From NCBI GenBank assembly GCA_019095985.1, contig CM032660.1, positions 6,011,894 to 6,075,893 on the forward strand: a stretch of 64,000 nt of DNA, in the 5' to 3' direction. Source of the stretch: Streblospio benedicti (lineage: Eukaryota > Annelida > Polychaeta > Spionida > Spionidae). Each line of letters begins with the position of its first letter. Within the stretch, counting starts at the first letter, position 1. Positions 49,138 to 60,620 of the stretch are shown here, in pieces. A program made the translations under genes and the position numbers. Under the pieces are notes generated by a model. That model was not told where the DNA came from. It saw nothing but the letters and a program-made list of their open reading frames with translations, and made no database searches.

Positions 49138-50086
49138 CCCCCCAAATTTCACATAGCCGATGCTAGCTCCAGATGCTCAAGAAGACGTCAGAAGATTAGT
49201 TTCATTCCGTGGTGGACATGGGTGATCTTTGGAGTGATCTGGCTTGTTCGGTTTAGAATGGCCCACTTCTGGCTGAGTCTGGGTCTTTTTGCATAACTGT
49301 TTCCTCGTCTGCTACGTTGGAAGGATTGTAGTTGACGGATGAAACCGTGTCTCCACTACTGTTACAATCTGAAACAATGGAACATGAAACAGAAGCATCT
49401 GTTCCAACAGTTTTTTTTCATGATGCTCCATGATTAATATTGTCTTCTTGGAGGAAATGACACACTTATGTCTGGTTCTGCCCTAAAAATATTTATCACT
49501 TCTCTAGAGAAGTGATTTTGATATTTTCCGGCTTGTGGGCTCCTGATTTGGATTAATGAGTTGTTGATTTAGATAGTCGTTTTGCTTTTCTGGATAGTCT
49601 TGAGGGCTAGCTTGACCATCGTAAAGTCTTTCTGCTTGAACGTGGCATTGCTGACATGTTCATAAATACATAGAAAATGCATGGAATATGAGAAAAGACA
49701 AACTGTATAACTAACAATTGTAAATTTTATTTTTTTATTGCACACTTATTATAAGATACGATTTAAACTGACTTATAAGCCATTATTGGCTGGGTGATAT
49801 TACTAATGTTTTTAAATATAAGCAGAATATGTATATCACATGTCAGTATAATAAATGATTATTTGACTTGACTTGACTTGACGTAATATGGTGTGGTATT
49901 TCCAAATAGTCCCATAAGCCTGCTTGTCAATCCAGTCTATTAGAAAGGTCACACAGACTATTACTCCAGACGATCTCGTACGTAGTGTCGGCACAGTGAA
50001 ACGGGTGACAATTTTGTTTTCTTATATCTTCCTTTCTGGCGTCTTTCGGAGCATCTGGAGCTGGCATCGAATTTGTGAAATTGGGG
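49138..50086 (+). mobile_element. TIR element, CCCCAATTTCACA family, copy D
   Basis: The left end cccccaaatttcacatagcc runs into gatgctagctccagatgctc; the right end has gcatctggagctggcatcga and gtgaaattgggg. It is collinear with copy C at 6730-7457 except for an insertion at about 49666-49882. It is the only copy of the family seen outside the SEC14-like gene. Confidence 0.78.
49666..49882 (+). mobile_element. Retroposon 3' end with TTGAC tail inserted in copy D
   Basis: This block of about 217 bp is absent from copy C at the same point. It ends ataataaatgattat followed by (ttgac)4, a tandem-tailed 3' end typical of some LINE or SINE families. It shows the order of insertion: the TIR element first, this piece later. 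Confidence 0.6.
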
Positions 50087-50091
50087 TTTTA

Positions 50092-51245
50092 CGGTTTACA
50101 TATGAGCGAATTCCACCTACATTGTACGTGCACTGGCCAACAGATTTTGGTTAAGCTTCGTTTCAAGTAGTTATGTTACGTCTAAGTGCGTAAGGTCATT
50201 AGAATATACAAGTTCCAGTTCGTTTGACTCATAATAACTTACAGTTAGTGTGTGCGTACGTGTCCTAATGCGTCCAAGTGCCAATTCATTTCCATTTGTG
50301 TGAATGCAGTTGTCGTATTCGTTTATGCGTAGGCCTAAAGCCTGCCTTACACATTAGCGAATTCCGTTCACGTAGCTCTACGTGCAATGGTAAATTGGCA
50401 AATTCGTCAGAAAATTTTGAAAATGTTGACGAATATACTGGTTAGTTTACGTTCGTTACAAACTGCTATGCTACGTTAATGGATCATAGAGCATTGGCAC
50501 ATACAAGTAGCCTAACACTTGGTTTGACTCAGCAACTCGGTGTAACAAGCATTTTTACTACGTTCAATGTTGACTCAATGCGTCCATGTACATGTAGACA
50601 ACCAGATGAAATTCGTATTCATGCGTTGCACAGATTCGCATATGATCGCTTATGTGTAAAGGGGTTTAAAAGAAAACCTTAGACGAAAGCAATTGTATGC
50701 AAACCCTTGCATTGCATCTACACATATTATGTCAATTCGTCAACTTGGGCATAATCAGGCGAGATTGAATGATGAAAAAATACATGTTGCGATGAGCTGT
50801 TGAGCCAAACGAAGTGTTACTTATAATTGCAAAAGTTGTACGATTACCAGACGCAGCATAATTATTTGTAGCCAACTTAAACCAAACTGTATTCTCTTCC
50901 AAAAGTTTTGAACGTGTTCAAAATTTCCTGCTAAATTTGCCAGTTCGCCAGTGGATGTAGGCGGAATTCGCCTATGTGTAAAGCAGGCTTTGAAAATAAG
51001 CGAATTTGCTTGCACGGGCGAATGCATTTTGGTCAAACTTTGTTAGAAATAGTTATAATGCATCTACATGTAGTAGCGTCACACCAAAAATTGAACGCCC
51101 TAACTCAAACAATGCAACTTGTAGGGGTTAAAGTCATTCTATGGACATTCTATCCTCAAAATAAAACCGATGTTCAAATCTCCTCAAATATCAATACAAG
51201 CCGTGGACGAGGAAAAATTTAGCCTATGTGAAAAACAGGCTTTGA
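50092..51245. mobile_element. Nested MITE cluster with GCGAATTC ends
   Basis: A clear inner element runs 50336-50992: left end agcctgccttacacattagc then gaattccg, right end the inverse (cggaattcgcctatgtgtaa then agcaggct). Related end sequences lie outside it at 50092-50125 (gcgaattccacctacattgt) and 51222-51245 (agcctatgtgaaaaacaggc). Internal blocks 50165-50240 and 50465-50535 are also related, so two copies have nested or recombined. Confidence 0.6.
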
Positions 51246-51825
51246 GACTAAACTCCTCACAATGGTCAAACTTTCGCTCCGTAGTTATAATGCAGTGTTT
51301 AGTAGTCAACCAAAAATTGAACATGATTTAACTCAAACAAAAAGCAACTTTAGTCATAAAATGGACATTCTATCATTCCGTGCAAAAATCGCCAATCACC
51401 CAAACATTGGTCAATCTCCGTTAACTCAATTTTGCGATGGTTCTCACTCCCGAAAAAACCTCCTTAAATAGGAATTCCTCACAATTCAAAACAAAAGACG
51501 TGTTTTGTTCATGAATACGATGGCAATTGACTGGATGCTCAAAACAAACCACAAAACAACGTGGGAATTGACAATGTTGAATGTTATAATATGATTTATT
51601 TTAAAATAAAATGGAACCATGATAGAATGGTGATTGATTCCTACAAATCATTCAACAATGTGCGTGCAATTTTCGGATTTTAACATTGTGTGGTCAATTC
51701 CTACAATTCAATATCATGTTCACACCACAAGTTTCCTTTAAGCATTGTCCAGTTCACAACAAGCGGTGTTGTTGGCCAGGTGACCATCAGGTGCTAGTCG
51801 TCCATTTAAGTACAAATTATAGTTT

Positions 51826-52086
<261 letters not shown>

Positions 52087-52607
52087 ACACCGACCATGAC
52101 GACGGTATAAGAAATAAGTTCATGGCACCAGTTTTTAGCCAGATTCAGATAACAGCTAAAGTAGATTATCTATTTGTTGTGTGTTGATCTAGAGCTACTA
52201 CCTTCTAGCCTGAGGCTCCTTCAAAACCAAATTATTCTAGTACGTAGGATTCAATGGATTCATTAACCGGCTTAGGCCTTTCTCCATTCGATTTAGTTTC
52301 ACGTTTGAGTCTTCCAACTGAGAAGTCATCATTTTGATTTCTACATATTCCTTATACACCTCACAGGAAAGAGATGGGGCAAGAGCCAAAATGCGATTAA
52401 CACTATGATCTCTCAGTAAGTCTTAGCTATGTAAAACACATGCACGCCCCACATACGGGCACACCCCCAACCACGTGAGCAGACATTATTCTGATCAAAT
52501 ATTAAACGTGGGGCACGCATAATACTCAATTGAGCGACCTTGAATATTCTGTTCATTATCATTTTCATGTAAGTATCGTATTAAATGTGATAGCGTAGAG
52601 TAGGACA

Positions 52608-52765
52608 TCTCCAGTAGTAGAACCAACCCACCAGAGGGACTGATCAAAGGACAGGTGGTCTCTTTATGGAGGTTTTTATGTGGGTCGTTTTATGAAGATT
52701 GGACAACGCAAAGAAATGGTCTTACGCTAGAGGTGGAGGTCTCAGTTGGAAGTTCCACTGTTCTC
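52608..52765. mobile_element. Pogo/Tigger-like MITE, diverged copy
   Basis: Contains cagtagtagaacc, aggtggtctctttatgga and aaatggtcttacgctagagg in the same order as the better copy at 62118-62296. Both ends are diverged. Confidence 0.45.
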
Positions 52766-52889
52766 ATAGAACCCCGTTAGCTTCAGTAATATGATAATTG
52801 GCGAACAAGATTACTTATATACGGATGTGCGTTTATCCCATTCCACACTTACCAGCACTTTTTTTTTCTAATCAAGAATGAAAAAAATG

Positions 52890-53345
52890 GTGAATGTTGA
52901 ATGTTATAATATGATTTATTTTAAAATAAAATGGATTTTAGTCATGATAGAATGGTGATTGACCACTGATTATTATCGTGTCAATCGCAAAATTGAGCAT
53001 GCTCAATTTTGCGATTGACACTCCAATCTGGTCAATCTTTACATTCTATCATTCCGTGCAAAAATCACCGCCAATAACACACGCTGATTGGTCAATCTCC
53101 GTGCTCAATTTTTCGATGGAAAACACGCTCCCAAAAACCCCACGGCGCTAGTCTAATCTCCTCACAATATCTAATACAGCCGCTGACGTAGCAAGACGTG
53201 TTTCGTTGTTGCGGAGAGCAACAGTTTAGACTTTAGATTTTAGTCATGATAGAATGGTGATTGACCACTCGATTGTCGTGTCAATCGCAAAATTGAGCAT
53301 GCTCAATTTTGTGATTGACACTCCAATCGTGGTCAATTCCTACAA
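52890..53345. repeat. Palindromic repeat pair
   Basis: A perfect 44 bp palindrome at 52978-53021 (half-site gtgtcaatcgcaaaattgag) lies inside larger inverted arms (atagaatggtgattgacca against tggtcaatctttacattcta). A second copy at 53278-53321 differs by one base, with the same flanks (tagtcatgatagaatggtga). Related pieces occur at 51361-51440 and 51605-51640. Confidence 0.8.
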
Positions 53346-53349
53346 TATA

Positions 53350-55140
53350 ATGGTCCGGAATTAACCCAAATATGGGGTTCTGGTGAAATAATAGCCACAA
53401 TCAGGTGAGGCGATCAAATTTGTTTTATTAAAACTACATGCAGACTAAATTAAACGACAACTTGCATGATTGAACTAAACAGAGTCAAATTACTTTGAAA
53501 AAAACCCGCAAACAAACAATATTATTAAAATAAACTAAATGTCCACTAATATTACACTAGTTTCTGTCCAAATAAAAGAGTAGTGTAATGATATAACACA
53601 TTTCTTCATTTATTTTTATAAACAATTTTATAATAACATAAATATACATGAACAGAACAGAACCTCATGTGTATAGTTGACACGTTTTCTTGCAAGATAC
53701 TCTCTGGATGGTACAAAATAAGCTGGATTTGCAAGCTCAAACAGTTTTCTAAATCCATTCGTCTCAACTAAACTTCGTTGATGTAATCCTTCAGAAAGCA
53801 GGCTTATTCTGCATCATTCATCTCTTTTTGGTGGGGAAGATGATGCCCATATGTAATCCATTACTTTGCAAAATCATTGTTTTCCACAAAAGCAACTAAT
53901 TTTTATCTTTAGTGTCAGCCTCCCAAGTAATATGCATTAACCTTTATTAACGCAGAAAGGGGGCAATTCTAGATGCTACAAAGCCATTATATGCTAATTA
54001 CTCTTTTACATCATAATGGGCATACATGTAGGTGTAACCTGTTAAAACATTGACAGCAAATTTGTCAATTTCCTGCTCTAAATTGATTGCTGCAAGAGTT
54101 TTACCAATGCATGTGGTTTATGCGTAGGGTACATCAAGCCGCAAGGTCAGTCTACTGCCAGTCTACTGCCAAAATCTTATACAGACCGTAACAATCTGTG
54201 AGTACTCCGTGCAGCAGCGGAGGCGTTAGTAGGTTGGACGCAGAAGTTTGGCATGCCAAATTTTCGCTACGGCCAATGCCATCAGTGGTATGACCGTAAG
54301 GAGGCAGTGTGGTGACCGTAGCTAATTGTCATATACGCACAAAAATGTACCCGCACTTTGTCCGTACACAACAGTAATTAGACAGTGCATCTATGAACGT
54401 ACGAGTGTCGTACTTTCCGTGCGGAGAAGGAAGTTGTGTGGGAGTACATCGCACGTTCGACCAATGTTCACCTCACGGTCACATCAATGAAATAATCTCA
54501 AAATATAACGCACGGAGACAGTGCTGCATGTGACCATACTATACGATTGTCCAAGCATGCGGAAAACGCCGTAGACACCGCAGACCTCAGAATGCCTTGC
54601 GGCCAACATGCCCGCAAGGTTAGATGTGCCCCTCGCTTTAAGGTGCATGAGATGAACATTTACTCGCGAGCTAGATAAAAATCTAAAAGTGTCACTTGAC
54701 AAACTTTCACGGAACATTCATAGTTGATGACCTGAGACAATGTCGACAGTAAATTAAACCGATTTACTATTTTACTATATGAGTATTTTTGAACGTAATC
54801 CCTCATTGAATTATGCTTGGTGTGTGACAACAATAATGCTCCTGTATAATATTACACTCCTATCACAATCAATAACTTTACATAGAAGTGTACAAAATAT
54901 AGGCTTTGTTTGGATGTTTGGATCCACACATTGCACGTTGACCGCTTGTCCAATGTGGGTTGGCACTCTAGGGGTGTCGCTCTTTTATGCTTGAATGAAC
55001 TGCCATGGTATGACGACCCCGTGTCATTATCGTAATGCTTACATTGGATGTCGCACGATATGACAATATTTTGCTGCTATCGCTTATTCAGCTATCTGAC
55101 ACAATTAACCCATGGTTATAAACCATCAATAATTCACTTT
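53350..55140. other. Intergenic, no gene recognised
   Basis: AT-rich to about 54100. From 54110 to 54720 it becomes GC-richer and dense in ccgta/gtacg words, with short chance frames only. It looks like an unidentified repeat. Confidence 0.4.
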
Positions 55141-56109
55141 GCGTTTGGTGATAGGTAGGATTGAAAATAAAATATGATGAGCTTCGCAGAACACTCGAGC
55201 TTTATAGTCGTCGTAGGCGTTTCATTCTGTTCCCTGTCCACCGCCACTACCAGTACTATAACCCTATTCATATGCGCTGAAATTAGTGCCCAATTTGAAT
55301 TTATCAATGAAACTGAAGCAGTCCTACAATCGCCGATGTTAATGAGCTTGGGAAGCGCCAATTACACTGTAGCCAAGCAAAATCAATACGCCACGCATGT
55401 GCATACAAATGGCGTCACCTTTAAATCTCCAAAGAGTAATTTATTTGTGAAACGAATGGATTATCATCGTTACAATAACATACCCATCAAGAATTCACAC
55501 GTCGGATTAATTATAAACCGATTATGAAGACATGGATGAAAGGATATTTCTCAAATCACATGCATTGTTTATAAAATCGTAGTGGTTTGTGCCACTAGAA
55601 ACCGGCTGTGTGGTTCTACTTTTTTCTGTCTATCCGGCATGCATGCAACAACTCCGATTTATATTGCATGTTGTAGTAATTTCACGCACATTTCATTCAA
55701 GAGAGACTTATAACAGCAAGCTCGGCTTTTCAGGAGTCTGACTCCTTTGATTTCCACATGGCCATATTATGCAACCATATTTTTTCACACGATGACGCTG
55801 ACAAATATTTTTTTCAATCAGTACTTTAATGTCAACATATTTTTACATACAAAATTGACGACGACTTCTCAAATTTTAATTAATTATTATTTATTACTTG
55901 TGTATTTAAACAGCGTGGAATGTATTGAAAATACTACATGTACTAATATTTATATGTCAATGTTGAAAATGAATCGAAATGAATTAACGCTATTCACATG
56001 TGAAGCTTCAAAGAACCATTTACATTTTTTACCTCACCTGTCAGATCACCTTTTGGCCATCAACTCGTTCGGCTGTATGTCCACAATTAATATTTGCACA
56101 ATAGTTTCT

Positions 56110-56440
56110 TTATTTTTCATTCAATTTTCATCAATCTTACACACAACATGTATAGTATGCCTAATAGATTGTCATTCCATGGTTGAATACATGCCCCATG
56201 GCGAAAAATTGACCCTGCCCCAGGGGTCCATCAAATATTTTAGTATAAACCGTAGCTGGATCATTTATTTTTCAATTTTCATCAAATTTATACATGGTGT
56301 ATTTGTCTAAACGATCACCATTCCATAGTTGAATCATGCCGCTGGGGTCCATCAAAATTTGTAAGTATAAACCATGGCTGGGTTATTTTTCATTCGATTT
56401 TCTCCAAATTTACACACAATGTGTATGCCTAATGTGTGTG
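56110..56440. repeat. Tandem repeat of about 105-130 bp, 2-3 diverged copies
   Basis: Blocks sharing ttttcatcaa(a/t), the trio cattcca(t/a)(g)gttgaat, ggggtccatcaaa and agtataaacc follow one another. The frame of 187 codons at 55747-56310 (+) runs into this array, is Leu/Ile/Phe-rich from AT-rich composition and matches nothing I know, so I do not call it a gene. Confidence 0.6.
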
Positions 56441-56881
56441 AAAAAATGGTAAAATGTGCAAATACGTGGCCTAAATGCGTCACCGTGACAAGTGAACCTC
56501 TCTTATATTTGGTAATCCGCAGCTCATAAGTAATACTCTGAAGATCTGATGGGCTTGATATTTGAATATACACCCCTGGACGTATAAATGAGAACTTTCA
56601 TGCACAGGGATATGGTACACAGAATATACTGATTGCATGCAAAGAACGCCTCGTGTAATTATGAATACATATATGGATACTAAAAACTGTTGGTAAGATA
56701 TTGAATGTTTAAGTGATAAATGTAAAATTAAAGTTTTTGACTCAATTGTATATTGATACTCAGATTGAGAGACCTGTTCGCAGTACAAGGAAGATGTCAC
56801 TGACATTCAAAAAAATTGAAGGAACTTCTTCATTCATGGTATTGAAACGAAAGTCAGTCTTACTTGTAAAGGGACTTTGGA

Positions 56882-56981
56882 AGATCGTGGAATCGAACTC
56901 ACGATCTCCTGGCTATGATTCAGACCGTCTTATATGTCATAGTCAGGTGTGTTAACCGTTACACCAATCTCCCATGACGAA
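56882..56981 (-). repeat. tRNA-like sequence or tRNA-derived SINE head, copy 1
   Basis: On the minus strand: a 7 bp acceptor-type stem (gggagat with atcttcc), an A-box tggtgtaacgg, a B-box gagttcgattcc and, between them, a long stem (ctgactatga with tcatagccag) closing a loop with catataaga. At about 95 nt it is longer than a standard tRNA. Without a clear anticodon loop I treat it as a tRNA-derived repeat. Confidence 0.6.
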
Positions 56982-57009
56982 GGAATCACACTTCAACTTC
57001 GCCTCTATG

Positions 57010-57676
57010 CCTGTATGCTGCGTTGCGCAATCACACGGTCTGACACCTGACGCTATATTTAGCTTCACCAACTGTGCCAGCCTTAATCCGACAGGCTTTC
57101 TACTGACTTCGTTTGTTGGGCACTTTGTTGGGCACTCTGTCAATCTATCAGGATGCATTGTGTCCGAGCCACTTTCTTGACAGACTCCCCAACTCCCTAC
57201 TCCTTCGACAACCTCCCCGAGCCTGATCCAATCCGAGGCAGAGCTGAGGCAGAGGCAACGCTACCACTCCGCACACGGGGATGGACAGGAACCTACTGCA
57301 TGGACGACAGATCCTCATCTTATCCAGGTACGACCTGAAGCCTCATGCAGTGGCATCAATGGTTCACAGGGTTCCGGAGATAGTGAGATAGGGAGTTCTA
57401 TCTTTCAAGGGGCGCCACGGAACACAATTTACAGAACACTATTATCAGATCAGGAATTCTCCCAGTAGAGCAACTTTCCCATAAGTCAGCTTTCCTGGCT
57501 GATTCCGATATGATAGTCAGGTAAGAATTCTCAGATCAACTTTCCATCATCCGTTGCGAATCACACTGTCTGACCCTGACTAATCCAGCCTTTTAATCAG
57601 GCTTTCTACTGACTTCGTTTGTTGGGCACTTTGTCAATCTATCAGGATGCATTGTGTCCGAGCCACTTTCTTGACA
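57010..57676. repeat. Direct repeats around a GC-richer block, unidentified
   Basis: Segment 57019-57181 is repeated, shortened, at 57549-57676 (both contain tctactgacttcgtttgttg and end tgtccgagccactttcttga plus cag). The 370 bp between them is GC-richer. The class of element was not recognised. Confidence 0.6.
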
Positions 57677-57892
57677 GTATAATATGTACAATGTATATCA
57701 TTTCAGTGTGAAAATTTGCCTTTGCTTTAAGAGAAAGTAGATAATAAAGTATTTGGCATATTCAGAATATTTGTGTTAATGTTTGAAATACAGAATACGG
57801 ATGAAATACATTAGCATCACTGCCATCAATAAACATAGTAACATACTGTAAGTAAAAATGAATGCCATAAATGCGTAAAAATCGACATTTGT

Positions 57893-57998
57893 ACAAACAT
57901 TTTTTTCTTTACAAATGAAACAAACATTTTTTTCCTTTCTAAATGAGAACAAACAATTTTTCCACATGTGTGCGGTGAACAAACAATTTTTTTCCATA
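57893..57998. repeat. About 30 bp tandem repeat (caaacatttttttc)
   Basis: Four diverged units start caaaca(t/a)ttttttc at 57893, 57921, 57951 and 57979. Downstream, gtaatggtccacccctta has the look of a transposon end. Confidence 0.6.
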
Positions 57999-58699
57999 TT
58001 TTACTCGCGCACCCCCCATCCAAGTAATGGTCCACCCCTTAGGCCTGGCGGCAAATGTACGGACTAGCCGTTTAAAAAAGCCAAGTGCATTTTTAAAAGG
58101 GATATCATTTCCACCTCTGGCCATATGACAATAGACCCGAATATGGGTAGTTGCAGTTACATTTATTGTGGTCCATATGAAATAGATGACTAGAGTCCAT
58201 TATATGTGACTCAAAACCAGCCTTCAATCATCTAGCTCTAACTATGTTACTAGTCGACGGGTAGAAAGGCGGAAATCAACAAATTGCCATAATTGACCAA
58301 ATAGGGACCATTGCGGTCCACCTGAAATATGCCTAGAGAGATCACCTTTTTCATCTGACAAACAAAAATTTGAGCGCTCTAATTCAAACGATGTTACAAG
58401 GATGAAGAAATGGACCAAAATTTAACGATGCGACATGTAGAGCATTTGATAGCAAGCCCCCCCCCCCCCGGAAGAACGCAATTAACGGAGCATTAGCCAG
58501 TGTAAAAGCTGTAGTAAAGAAGACACTAGAATGATTCGGTTGACCCTAATTAATGGCAATTGTGATAGCACTGAAAAGTGGAAACGGTTTCGGACAGAAA
58601 TATTTGTGTTGATTATCGATATTATATTGAAAAAATTCTAGAACGAAAAAGCCAATTTCTGCATCTCATATATAAAACCCATAAAAATATCATATATAT

Positions 58700-59045
58700 T
58701 TAAAAAAATATTCAATGTCCAGTCAAAAAGAAATCACTAAACCAAAATAAAATTTTACTAGGCAGTTTCAAACACCCCAGGGTAGAAAACGCATGAAAAT
58801 TTGCCCACAAACAAGGGCCGGCAACTAAAAAAAAGTGATCGGCCCTGGCAAAAAGTGTCCGGCCCGTATTCATAGTGATATTCAGAACTCTGGAAAAGTA
58901 GCCTGTCCATTGGGTCATGACCTTTTGACCCCCACCCACCAAAATCAGGTGGCATCGTGCCGCCAGATAAATCACTGTGCGGAAGCGAGGCGGGTGGTGA
59001 TCGCCACCCTCCTCACGAACCACACTAAACCAAAATGTAAACAAT
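58700..59045. other. Dispersed-repeat-like sequence
   Basis: Contains ggccggcaact, ggccctggcaaaaagtgtcc, ttttgacccccacccaccaa and cgggtggtgatcgccaccct. Open frames of about 110 codons on both strands look like shared composition, not genes. Ends not found. Confidence 0.35.
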
Positions 59046-59170
59046 TTTATAACAGCAATTATTTCACTGAAACACGAACTATTGATTCAAATGTTAATTG
59101 CCAGGAAGCAGAAAATCCGTGCATTGTCGTTGCTTTTGATATATGTATGTTATACATGGCACTTTTCTAG

Positions 59171-59352
59171 TTAGGGACCCTTCATTATTTATGAGAAGGG
59201 GGCGGAGGAAATTAAGGGGGCAACTTTGTACATGGAAATTGAGGGCGGGCCATCAACTTTGAACATGAAAATAACGTATGGGGTCTCTGACTTTGCAAAG
59301 AATTTTTCAGTAAATCCTCCACCCCTCCGCATAAATAATGAACGGTCCCTTA
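59171..59352. mobile_element. AGGGACC-type MITE, copy 2
   Basis: The left end ttagggacccttcattattt with atgagaaggggg is mirrored by the right end ataaataatgaacggtccct with taa. About 180 bp, same end design as 47629-47985 but shorter. The interior has G-rich aattaaggggg and gagggcggg blocks. Confidence 0.72.
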
Positions 59353-60548
59353 AAAAACCACAACTGAGCAAGGCAGTGTGAATGATAAAGCCGTTACATC
59401 GACGATGCTTTGATTGAGACAATTTGAAGAAACACACAATTGTCACACAAAATTTGTTGTCATACACCTAATGTGTATTGGCTACAATTAACACCAAAAA
59501 ATATTCTTGTAGTGAGGCGTCCATGTTGCCGTTTGAGGACAGTTAGTATATGTATGATCTTTCTGCGCTTTAGTACAGTGCGACTGCTCCAAATAAAAGA
59601 GTCCAAAGTCAAAAGTGCTGCTGTGCCACGATATATCCGTTGCTGCTCATTCGCCGAGTTTCTGGAGCTAACAGGAACAAAAACTACATTGAAAAACAGA
59701 CGGTGGTAGTGTGTAGCAGCAGTGAAAGCCGGTGAAGCTCATCTAGACGCACGTCAAAGCACCACACACGTGAGAATACGCGATGGCGTGAATGTACAAC
59801 ACACTTTCATGCTTGGATATTGAATAAAGTAAGTAAGTTGTTTTGCTTTTCTGAGAGCACTGCACAGTCAGTTCGTGTACACGGCCACTTGTATTACATA
59901 ACAACGAAAAAAAATGTGTAAACAGTCTTTTGCCAGAATGCCTTTTGCACACTCGGTGTCATCATTTAACAGATGTCTTTGATTTTAAGGTGTTTTATTA
60001 TGAATAGATTAGCGTCAATCTATTTAAATTGGAACACACAAGTTGACTGTGCACTCAAACTTCCTGTGCAGTGCGACTATGTATTAATATTTGATTAGAA
60101 CTCATAATTATGGTTAGTAGTGGTTCGGAGTCAATATGACTGCCATGATCTGTCATGTGTGCATAAATAATGATAATTCAGAAAAAAGTTCCTTGGCACC
60201 AGTATTCATGAGTAGTCTGATAATCAACACTCGCATGCCTGTTAGCAATATAGAACGTTTGCAATATTGCTTCAAAACTATAGTAAGCATTTAAATTATA
60301 TCAACTACCACATTTATCAATGTAAATGGAAGACAGGGCCCATGACTTTGTAACCTTTGGTTAGGTGATAGTAAGTAGATAGATTTTTTTAAATTACCCT
60401 TACACTTCCACAGTTTTCGATCATCCTATAGTATTTTTGCATTTGGTTGATGTGCGCATTAGCCTTTGAATTGGAAACGTATTTCATCCTTTTCAGATAG
60501 GAGTTTGCCACTTCAAATTGAATTAACCAGTAATGGGATAACCATATC
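59353..60548. other. Upstream of the 60.5 kb exon; no gene recognised
   Basis: A stretch ending attgaataaagtaagtaagt at 59820-59838 looks like a LINE 3' end with a short tandem tail. Beyond it the DNA is AT-rich. It would contain the promoter and 5' leader of the gene that starts near 60549. Confidence 0.4.
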
Positions 60549-60620
60549 ATGACCATGACACAGCAATCAGCCCAGGTCACTGATCTAGAAGTAGCAGCAG
60601 AAGAGGAACTTTTAACAGAG
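60549..60620 (+). CDS. Possible first coding exon of an unidentified gene
   Basis: An ATG at 60549, with an in-frame TAA 21 nt upstream, opens 24 codons (MTMTQQSAQVTDLEVAAEEE then LLTE) and runs directly into a strong donor gtaagt. The second ATG at 60555 has the better context (gaccatgac). The peptide is acidic and not recognised. No matching downstream exon was found before the window ends; a weak candidate is MDNFSDSFQK before gtaggt at 63913-63942, which could instead be an alternative start. Confidence 0.4.

Noticed and set aside
55174-55527. 117-codon frame (+)
   Set aside because: No recognised domain, no splice context, and an overlapping minus-strand frame of similar quality suggests chance.
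55747-56310. Longest open frame in the window (187 codons, +)
   Set aside because: Leu/Ile/Phe-rich from AT-rich DNA, runs into a tandem repeat, matches no family I know and has no supporting splice or start context.
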